DNA of 64,000 nt from positions 1-64,000 of the forward strand of contig VMSV01000238.1 of NCBI GenBank assembly GCA_013791935.1, written 5' to 3'. Shown in pieces: positions 21,012 through 27,824 of the stretch; position 1 is the first letter of the stretch, and each line of letters opens with the position of its first letter. A model generated the notes under the pieces. The model was not told the origin of the DNA. It was given only the letters and a program-made list of their open reading frames with translations, and did not search any database. Origin of the DNA: Desulfobacteraceae bacterium (GTDB lineage Bacteria; Desulfobacterota; Desulfobacteria; Desulfobacterales; UBA5616). A program made the position numbers and the translations under genes.

Positions 21012-21461
21012 CTATTGCTTAAGCCCGAACCTGCCCCACTGAACCACAAACCCCAGGCACTTCCATATCGTATTTTTGATTCGGTTGAGGGCTATCTCCC
21101 TGCCTACAACTTCATCATAATTGGCAGGGTCCACACATGAAGCGGTTTCGTATTGCGTGAAACCGGTCAGCATTTTTGATTTAACCAGCGTGGTTTTTCC
21201 ATCTTCAAGGTTCCGAGCTTCAGCAGTTCCAAGGAAGCTATCCACCATGACCGGGTTAACCTTTGATGGATCTTCGCCCATGGGGAAAAACGCCCTTTCA
21301 AACGCTTCTTTCGGTCTCCATGAAACATGGTCGTCTTCATATTTCACTCCATAACCGGGTATGTCCCCTTGCATTTCCGGCCATGCCTCTACGATTTTCA
21401 CACCTAAAAAAAATTGAGCCATTTTTGTTTTATTCTCCTTCCAGGTTGATGTTAAGTTCAT
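21012..21461 (-). CDS. Two-part phage protein: 'GYxVKYxDxxxSWxPKExFE' segment plus Gp49-family-like C-terminus (start possibly at internal Met of MAQFFLGVKIVEA)
   Basis: N-part GYGVKYEDDHVSWRPKEAFERAFFP; C-part KMLTGFTQYETASCVDPANYDEVVGREIALNRIKNTIW resembles Gp49 family. Confidence 0.6.
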   Translation of the reverse strand: MNLTSTWKENKTKMAQFFLGVKIVEAWPEMQGDIPGYGVKYEDDHVSWRPKEAFERAFFPMGEDPSKVNPVMVDSFLGTAEARNLEDGKTTLVKSKMLTGFTQYETASCVDPANYDEVVGREIALNRIKNTIWKCLGFVVQWGRFGLKQ

Positions 21462-21612
21462 TTATAAAATCTTGCGCCAAACAGTAGCCGTCACAGGTTG
21501 TTTCATCGTAATCCACTGTGCATTCTGCGGCTATTCCATTTTCCTTAATGAAGGCGTGAAGGACCCTTGCCAAATATTCAATCCTTGGTTCGTCCTCGCG
21601 TGGTGTAATCAT
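21430..21612 (-). CDS. Small acidic phage protein (DYDETTCDGYCLAQD)
   Basis: Small phage-type ORF; ATGA-type overlap with upstream gene. Confidence 0.55.
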   Translation of the reverse strand: MITPREDEPRIEYLARVLHAFIKENGIAAECTVDYDETTCDGYCLAQDFINELNINLEGE

Positions 21613-21794
21613 GATTCACGCCTGTTCGCTCTCCGGGATGCCTTGACCATCTTCCGTTTATTTTTCCTGTCCACGGCATCCCCCTTTTTTTTAGAATGAA
21701 GGGCTTTCTTCGGTTTATTTTTTCGTGGTCTCCGCATATTCATTTCGGTAAGAGCGTCATACATCTGTTGTAAAGCCGCCAATTTTCGATACAT
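21609..21794 (-). CDS. Small highly basic phage protein
   Basis: 61-aa Lys/Arg-rich ORF with upstream GGAG. Confidence 0.45.
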   Translation of the reverse strand: MYRKLAALQQMYDALTEMNMRRPRKNKPKKALHSKKKGDAVDRKNKRKMVKASRRANRRES

Positions 21795-22172
21795 TTTATC
21801 TCCTTTCTATTTGGCCGCAAGCGTCAGAATCACAGGGACCGCCATGGATACAATAATAAGAACGGCCAAGATGATCCTTTTCATCCACTCCCGCATTTCC
21901 TTCGCCCGTCTAATTTTCTGCATCTCAACGACGGTATGACGGATAAAATACAAATCCCCGAACTTCCAATATTGCTCCACTTGGCACCTCCCTTTTTATT
22001 GACTTACCTTTTTGGCCTTCGTGCCTCCCGCGTGAGCAGTTCTCGCATGGCCGATCCCCTAACCGCACCCCAGCCATTCAAGGCGGGTTTGTTGATTAGG
22101 TTGTGTAGATGATACACAAATATAATTGAATAATCAATAAGAAAAATACAAATAAAGATGTATTATGGGAAA

Positions 22173-22201
22173 CAAAAAAAACCCGGTCAAAAGACCGGGT
22201 T
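22173..22201 (-). terminator. Intrinsic terminator of the hicBA-like operon
   Basis: Perfect 9-bp stem AACCCGGTC-AAAA-GACCGGGTT (22180-22201); minus-strand T run after stem; lies just past hicA-like stop. Confidence 0.88.
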
Positions 22202-22220
22202 CAATTATTGGGGGTGGGGC

Positions 22221-22454
22221 TTATTTACATTGGTTTAGATATTTGAAATATTTTTCACGGCTCATGTTTGCCGTGCGCATGTTGGATTTGATTATTTCTG
22301 TGTCAATTTCGCTATAAACCGGAATTATGACAGGGCGAGCAATTCCCTTTTTGGAATAAGAGCGATGGCTGCTGCTTTGGCGGACAAAAACAAAACCATC
22401 CTTAAAAAATACACATTCTAAAACCTTCCATCCTATGGGGGTTATGCGTGGCAA
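22221..22454 (-). CDS. HicA-like type II TA toxin
   Basis: GWKVLECVFFKDGFVFVRQSSSHRSYSKKGIARPVIIPVYSEIDTEIIKSNMRTANMSREKYF, HicA/YcfA-like with SHR(S)Y core. Confidence 0.82.
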   Translation of the reverse strand: MPRITPIGWKVLECVFFKDGFVFVRQSSSHRSYSKKGIARPVIIPVYSEIDTEIIKSNMRTANMSREKYFKYLNQCK

Positions 22455-22762
22455 GCCTTTGTTCCAAGTTGATTCGCAAGGAGGTGGATGGGGATATTTA
22501 TATAATCTTCTTGATTGGTGCTTGATGCAGGCGCTTCAGACGTTCTGAACCCGCACTGTTTTAAAACCTCGTTCAGGGTGCCCATCTCGATACTTGTGCT
22601 CAAAAACAAGGTCAAGGCATCTATAAGGCTATCACGGGCCTTTTTTTCTGTATCTCCCTGAGTCACTACATCAAGAATGGGGCATGATGCAATATACCAC
22701 TTTCTTTTTTTTAAAAGCTTCACAGGCAGCCTAAACTTTAATTCAATTGTTAATTTTTGCAT
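22442..22762 (-). CDS. HicB-like antitoxin
   Basis: YIASCPILDVVTQGDTEKKARDSLIDALTLFL, HicB partial RNase-H-like fold pattern; overlaps hicA-like. Confidence 0.8.
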   Translation of the reverse strand: MQKLTIELKFRLPVKLLKKRKWYIASCPILDVVTQGDTEKKARDSLIDALTLFLSTSIEMGTLNEVLKQCGFRTSEAPASSTNQEDYINIPIHLLANQLGTKACHA

Positions 22763-22765
22763 AGC

Positions 22766-22981
22766 TTATTCCTGTGTTTCATGGACATATTGGTACGCTG
22801 TAAGGGTGTTTCTCATGTCATCGCCTATCGCATTCCAGTCTTCTTGAAATGCGCGCATATCGGCTAAATTCCCAGAAGCATATAAATTATAATTATTAAG
22901 GGTTCCGCCAAGATCAAACAGTTTTGACAGTCCGCCAAGGAAGCTTGGTTTCGTAAATAAAAGGCAACTGTATCTGTTCAC
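22766..22981 (-). CDS. Conserved small protein, first gene of hicBA-like operon
   Basis: FTKPSFLGGLSKLFDLGGTLNNYN...DMRAFQEDWNAIGDDMR, tightly linked upstream of hicB-like. Confidence 0.6.
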   Translation of the reverse strand: MNRYSCLLFTKPSFLGGLSKLFDLGGTLNNYNLYASGNLADMRAFQEDWNAIGDDMRNTLTAYQYVHETQE

Positions 22982-23049
22982 TTTTTACACCCCTTTATTT
23001 ACTTGAATCCTAAAGTAATATCGGTAAGTTCAATAATTTCTTTAATTGG

Positions 23050-23065
23050 GCATAATTTATTATGC
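23050..23065. promoter_or_regulatory. Palindromic operator candidate
   Basis: GCATAAT-TT-ATTATGC perfect inverted repeat about 70 bp upstream of the minus-strand operon start. Confidence 0.55.
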
Positions 23066-23292
23066 GTAACTAATGCTCCAAACGATAGTTGTTCAGGGCA
23101 AAATTGTCAACTGGAGATTTTGCTGAGAGCCAGCCTCCGGACACTGCAAGACCTTTAACACGATAGAAAATATTATTTTTACGAAAAAAAGTGCCATTGT
23201 TGAAGAAATTTTAATAAATGCCGATCATTTTAATTTTTAACTATGGCGCATCAAAAAACGCACACCGGATAAAATCTCGAAGGTGTATGATT

Positions 23293-23727
23293 TTACACTG
23301 TGCCGGTTCGTTTTTTTATATCATACAGCCGGACCTCTTTTTCCAGCGACGCTTTTATTTCCGCCACCAGCTCCGGGAACGGTCTTTCCACCTCGGCATT
23401 CTCATTAATTTCCGCAATGCATTTCTTCAGCTCCGGGTATTCCTCCATAGCCTTTGTGGATAGGGTCCACTCGCCAGGGGCAGCGGTTGCTGTTGTGGAG
23501 GCTGGGGCTTTTTCACCAGTTAAAATCCAATCTACAGAAACGTTGCCAGCCGTAGCAATCTTTAACAACATAATCCCACCAGGAATCGATCCAGCTATAT
23601 ATTTTCTAAATAATTGATCTGATATCCCGGATTTTTTTGCAAAAGCGGCTATCGACTCATCTTTGTCGGCAAGGAGCTTTATTCTATCTGAAATTTCCAA
23701 TGCTAAATTATAGTTGTATTTTTTCAT
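23293..23727 (-). CDS. CI-like/XRE prophage repressor
   Basis: N-terminal HTH (IAAFAKKSGISDQLFRKYIAGSIPGGIMLLKIATAGNVSVDWILTGE); divergent to Cro-like ORF. Confidence 0.78.
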   Translation of the reverse strand: MKKYNYNLALEISDRIKLLADKDESIAAFAKKSGISDQLFRKYIAGSIPGGIMLLKIATAGNVSVDWILTGEKAPASTTATAAPGEWTLSTKAMEEYPELKKCIAEINENAEVERPFPELVAEIKASLEKEVRLYDIKKRTGTV

Positions 23728-23758
23728 TTGACATATTCAACTTTAATTGTGTATTATA
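23728..23758. promoter_or_regulatory. Divergent lysogeny-switch promoters with overlapping -10 boxes
   Basis: + strand TTGACA 23728-23733, 18-nt spacer, TATTAT 23752-23757; - strand TATAAT at 23753-23758. Confidence 0.65.
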
Positions 23759-23763
23759 ACCAC

Positions 23764-23952
23764 ATGAACAGCATACCAGCATATATCAAAAATATTAGGA
23801 GCCGCCTGGGTCTGACGCAAACCGAATTTGCGGCGATGATCGGAAAGCGGCGCTATGTCATTTCCGATTACGAAACTGGTAGATCAAGCCCTCCAGGCAA
23901 GGTTCTTGTTAAGATTCAAGAGATCGAGAAAAAGGAACTTAACCCGGTGTAA
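23764..23952 (+). CDS. Cro-like/XRE HTH regulator
   Basis: MNSIPAYIKNIRSRLGLTQTEFAAMIGKRRYVISDYETGRSSPPGKVLVKI. Confidence 0.82.
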   Translation: MNSIPAYIKNIRSRLGLTQTEFAAMIGKRRYVISDYETGRSSPPGKVLVKIQEIEKKELNPV

Positions 23953-24067
23953 AGCAGTTTTTAAATGGCTCGTAAATCGTAAGGCATACGAATTCTGAAT
24001 TTTCATAATATTTAAACTCTTAAAAATCAAGCGATATCCCCAAAACCATTTTTTATGAGGTTAAAAA

Positions 24068-24271
24068 ATGCCAGATTTCGACATCGACAAATGCACGGAA
24101 GTTTTCAATATCCGCATCCCGGAAATTACGAAAAAGAATCTTGATTCACTCCCACAAAATTTAAAGTCAAAACTCAAAGATTTGATTCTGAACGACATGG
24201 AATTGATCATTCACGAATCAAAGTTCAAGCCTGGGCAATATCTTAAAACGAACATTGAAGATTGTCTATGA
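24068..24271 (+). CDS. Hypothetical small phage protein
   Basis: 67-aa ORF with plausible start. Confidence 0.5.
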   Translation: MPDFDIDKCTEVFNIRIPEITKKNLDSLPQNLKSKLKDLILNDMELIIHESKFKPGQYLKTNIEDCL

Positions 24272-24379
24272 ATACAATGTCATACTTTGTATTCATCAAC
24301 ATATTGATTGAATCATTGGTTTAATCACAAGATGCGGGAAACCTTGACTTTTCATGTAGGGAGATCCTGACAAGGGAGA

Positions 24380-24565
24380 ATGTTGAAAGGAGTTGATATG
24401 AAACAGGACAAAGAACGAGCGTGCGAAGAAATAGCGAAAATAATAAAAACCTTATGTAACAAGCATGGTGTGGCCCCATTCTCGTTGAAACTTGGGAACC
24501 AGATAGACCACAGTCAAGGCGGCACCCAATGGGATGGAACTGTTAAGCTGACCATCGGTTGTTAA
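24380..24565 (+). CDS. Hypothetical small phage protein (start possibly at ATG 24398)
   Basis: GAAAGGAG RBS-like sequence precedes internal ATG. Confidence 0.5.
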   Translation: MLKGVDMKQDKERACEEIAKIIKTLCNKHGVAPFSLKLGNQIDHSQGGTQWDGTVKLTIGC

Positions 24566-24774
24566 TCCGAATTCGCTTGAATATATGTTTTCTCTGCCCA
24601 TTTAAGGCTTAGTAATATTCTTAACTGTAGGATGTCATTTAAGGACACGTCGAATTCTTTAGTTAAATTTCTACATTCTAATAATAATTCTTTAAAGGCT
24701 GAATATTCGTTTTCGTTCATTAACATGATGGATTCCTTTTCTTTACTAATAAATGGGCACATTTTACTTATCAT
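24562..24774 (-). CDS. Hypothetical small helical protein
   Basis: 70-aa ORF divergent from early operon. Confidence 0.4.
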   Translation of the reverse strand: MISKMCPFISKEKESIMLMNENEYSAFKELLLECRNLTKEFDVSLNDILQLRILLSLKWAEKTYIQANSD

Positions 24775-24790
24775 TCATATCGGTCATATT

Positions 24791-24831
24791 GTCTAAAGGT
24801 TTAGACTATTTCTAAAGCACCTTTTTTAGAC
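24791..24831. promoter_or_regulatory. Clustered TTTAGAC operator-like half sites
   Basis: GTCTAAA-GG-TTTAGAC (24791-24806), then TCTAAA-8nt-TTTAGA(C) (24811-24831), in a divergent intergenic region before 24928. Confidence 0.55.
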
Positions 24832-24885
24832 CAGGGATCTGAAGAATGCCAAAATCAAATATTTTCAGGAAACACTGTATTTTTA

Positions 24886-24904
24886 TGTAGGGAATCGCCC
24901 TACA
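24886..24904 (+). other. Hairpin in leader of early operon
   Basis: TGTAGGG-AATCG-CCCTACA, about 23 nt before ATG 24928. Confidence 0.6.
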
Positions 24905-24927
24905 CACTTTTAACCCTGGGAGGAAGC

Positions 24928-26142
24928 ATGTCGAATTTGCCAGCAATACGAAATGACTCTATTAATCAAGCTCTTTCGAGCATTAAAGAGCTATCGCCGG
25001 AGGCCTATGGTGTCTTAGCGGCAGTTGTGAGCCAAAATGTTGTTGTTCTTGGAGAGGATGAAGCATTTACCTTGCGGGATAAAGACGGTGAGATCCGGGC
25101 TTTCAGGAAAAAATTAACCTTGTCCGCAAAAAATGGCGGTTTGATTAAGCCGACCCATGATGGACCTCATGTGATATCGGCGCAGGGATATGAGATATGG
25201 GCTGAATCCTCCGGGACCTGTGTTATTTTCCCTAAAGAGGTTTTGGTGGGCAGCGCATTTCTACCCAATCCCTACGCCGAGCGTGATCCTCAAAACCGGC
25301 GTATCCTTGCCGTTCATGCCAGAGCTGTTGCTTTCCGGTTTTCTTCTGTCGGTATCCCGCAGGTAAGCGACTGGACGACAATTTTTGATACCCCTTCCTA
25401 CAGACTGATTGATTTACTGGCCAAGGCCAAAAAGTTTCCCCAGGCCTTTCAGCTTCTTCCCCAAGGGATGACACCCAAAGAAGATGGAACATGGGCAAGT
25501 TACCCTTTTGATGAAAGCACAAGCCTTTTTGTGAATACTCAGCACGAAGAAGCCCTTCAATGGTTTGCCCAGATCCTGAATCGTGAAAAAAAAGCCATGG
25601 ACTTTGCTCAGACTTTCGCCAAAAGAAACGCCCTGAAACATTTATCCGGCCTTCAGAAGGTCCCTGGCGGGGGTGCTGAGTGGACTATTAGCGTTCTTTG
25701 CTGGCGTCCGACTTCCGGTAACATCATTAAATGGGATGGGACCGAATACGCCAATCTTCAGAAGCGTATCGGAAACATGATTGATGGGGATGGAAAAGAG
25801 TTTGATCAGATCGAATATCACCACGGCAAAGAGGCTGTGAGCGACGAACCAGGGTTCGAAGTTCATGAGGCTGAAACAGACCCGGAAGATCAAACACCCA
25901 TTGATACCAAAAATGAACCTCCTGAAGCCGAGCCTGTTCTTGAAAAACAAAATGACCTGCCTGTTTTGTCCGAAGAAGACACCAAACTTATGATGCAGTT
26001 TTCACAACTGGAAAAGGACTTCCCGGATGAAACCGCCCAGGCCCTAAAAGAAATGAACATCCCTGGAAAACCAAAGCCCAATCAAATGAAGCTGGTCTTT
26101 AAAAAGGTCAATCAAATTGTTGACCAGGCAGGGGGTGAATAA
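24928..26142 (+). CDS. Phage recombination-module protein, possible ssDNA-annealing protein
   Basis: 404 aa; FAQTFAKRNALKHLSGL and context directly upstream of SMC/Rad50-like ORFs; family not certain. Confidence 0.5.
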   Translation: MSNLPAIRNDSINQALSSIKELSPEAYGVLAAVVSQNVVVLGEDEAFTLRDKDGEIRAFRKKLTLSAKNGGLIKPTHDGPHVISAQGYEIWAESSGTCVIFPKEVLVGSAFLPNPYAERDPQNRRILAVHARAVAFRFSSVGIPQVSDWTTIFDTPSYRLIDLLAKAKKFPQAFQLLPQGMTPKEDGTWASYPFDESTSLFVNTQHEEALQWFAQILNREKKAMDFAQTFAKRNALKHLSGLQKVPGGGAEWTISVLCWRPTSGNIIKWDGTEYANLQKRIGNMIDGDGKEFDQIEYHHGKEAVSDEPGFEVHEAETDPEDQTPIDTKNEPPEAEPVLEKQNDLPVLSEEDTKLMMQFSQLEKDFPDETAQALKEMNIPGKPKPNQMKLVFKKVNQIVDQAGGE

Positions 26143-27071
26143 TGCCGATCACCAGCATCATGGTCAAAAACTTCAAGGGGGCCACATTTGAACAACCCCT
26201 TGGGAAATTAAACCTTTTCATCGGTCCGAATGGTGCCGGGAAATCCGCCCGGTCCGGCGCGATCCTTTTAACCCGGCTTGGCTTTGTTCCTGGATCATCA
26301 AAGGCGAACCCTGAAATATATTCCGCATACGCAGGCAATGCCAAAGATCAAATGTCTGTGGGTTTTACGGCAAACGGTCTTTCCTTTGAGCGGATTTTTA
26401 TAAAGAAAAGAGGCGGTGCTGTCAGTCAGAAATTCACCATCGGAGGAAGCCACAACCAGACCAAAGAGGACTTTGCATCATATCTGAAGACCAAGGCCCC
26501 ATCAATTTTTGACCTTGAAAATTTCTTTTCTCTTTCTGACCAGAAAAAAATTGATCTGATTTTTGCCATGTTCCCGCCTTCGGGAGACCCGGTAAAGCTC
26601 ACGAACGAGATTGAAGATAAATCCGAAGAGGTAAAGAGAAAACAGAAGACCAGTACTGAGCTTGAAGGGATTGTCTCCCGCCTGACGAAAAGCAGAACCG
26701 AATTAAAGCTACCGGCCGGGAACCTTGCCAGTGTCAAAGAAGAGATTTCCAAAATTGAGGAAGCCTTGGCCAATGCCAGGGCCGAGCTTACCAAAGTTGT
26801 AAAAGATCGGATTGAGTCCGAGGCAAAATTAAAAGCTGAAGCCGCAATACAACCCGCTATTGATTCCCTGGAAGCCACCCGCCAGCAAGCGGAATCCTCC
26901 TTGAAAGCCAAAACCGACCGAGCCGGTCTTATTCCCATGGCATCAACCGCCATTTCAAGCATTACTCGCATATTGGAAACCCTGAAAGGAGCTGGTTGCG
27001 ATACTTGCGCGGCGGTAATGACTGCAAAGGCTGAATTTAAAAAGCATAAATCCCAGGAAATGAGGTTTTAA
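26142..27071 (+). CDS. Rad50/SMC-like ATPase, N-terminal half (Walker A, coiled coil, CxxC)
   Basis: LNLFIGPNGAGKSA Walker A; FFSLSDQKKIDLIF; coiled coil; GAGCDTCAAVM CxxC near C-terminus. Confidence 0.8.
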   Translation: MPITSIMVKNFKGATFEQPLGKLNLFIGPNGAGKSARSGAILLTRLGFVPGSSKANPEIYSAYAGNAKDQMSVGFTANGLSFERIFIKKRGGAVSQKFTIGGSHNQTKEDFASYLKTKAPSIFDLENFFSLSDQKKIDLIFAMFPPSGDPVKLTNEIEDKSEEVKRKQKTSTELEGIVSRLTKSRTELKLPAGNLASVKEEISKIEEALANARAELTKVVKDRIESEAKLKAEAAIQPAIDSLEATRQQAESSLKAKTDRAGLIPMASTAISSITRILETLKGAGCDTCAAVMTAKAEFKKHKSQEMRF

Positions 27072-27072
27072 A

Positions 27073-27642
27073 ATGGAACAGATGCTTACACAGCAAATCG
27101 AAGGACTCAGGGCCAAAAAAAAGGAACTTGAAGGCGTTGAAAAGCTTTTTATCAAAGCCCAGGGGATTGATGAAGAGATAGAAAAAAGCCGGTCCGAAAT
27201 TTCGGATCTTGGCCCGGAAATTCAAGCCATTAAAGAAACCATATCCGAATTGAAAGCCAAAAAACGGGAGTCCCTTTCAAAGACCATGGAGTCCTTGGCC
27301 GGTAAAATGAGCGAGGTCATGCCTGTGGGCAAAGCCCTGTTTGATATTGACGAAGATGGAAAGGTTTTCATTGGAATACAGACCGAGGCTGGGGCCGTCC
27401 CTTACGCCGGGTTATCCGGGGGGCAGAAGGCGGCGTTTGATTCTGCCTTATCCTATGCCCTTCTTGGTGCCGGTGAAAAATTGATCATCATCGAGGCCGC
27501 TGAAATGGATTACACCCGGCTGATTGATACCCTGAAATCCATTGAGGAAAACGTGGATGATCAAACTCAGTATATCGTCAATACTTGGACCCGGCCCCGC
27601 CCCGGAGCTGTGTCTGAGAAATGGGTGGTGGTGACCCTATGA
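27073..27642 (+). CDS. Rad50/SMC-like ATPase, C-terminal half (coiled coil, signature, Walker B-like)
   Basis: Coiled coil then AGLSGGQKAAFDSALSYALLGAGEKLIIIEAAEMD; GAGG 7 nt before ATG. Confidence 0.8.
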   Translation: MEQMLTQQIEGLRAKKKELEGVEKLFIKAQGIDEEIEKSRSEISDLGPEIQAIKETISELKAKKRESLSKTMESLAGKMSEVMPVGKALFDIDEDGKVFIGIQTEAGAVPYAGLSGGQKAAFDSALSYALLGAGEKLIIIEAAEMDYTRLIDTLKSIEENVDDQTQYIVNTWTRPRPGAVSEKWVVVTL

Positions 27643-27824
27643 AAATGCCATACGGAAAATTCAAGGGGCAAGATATTGATAAACTTCCTTCAGGATATTT
27701 GAAATGGGTTGCAGAGAATTTTGACGAAAGTAGAGGCCAGGGCAAGGCCATTTGCAAGGAAGCAGATGAGGAATATCAATTTCGAGAAAAAACAGGAACC
27801 CATTTTTATGAGGAAATGCCATGA
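27639..27824 (+). CDS. Small DUF3820-like protein
   Basis: MPYGKFKGQDIDKLPSGYLKWVAENF. Confidence 0.65.
   Translation: MKMPYGKFKGQDIDKLPSGYLKWVAENFDESRGQGKAICKEADEEYQFREKTGTHFYEEMP

Noticed and set aside
26142-27642. Calling the split Rad50-like gene a pseudogene
   Set aside because: Both ORFs are intact, the second has a well-placed RBS, and the break is at a structurally sensible point; a sequencing indel still cannot be excluded.
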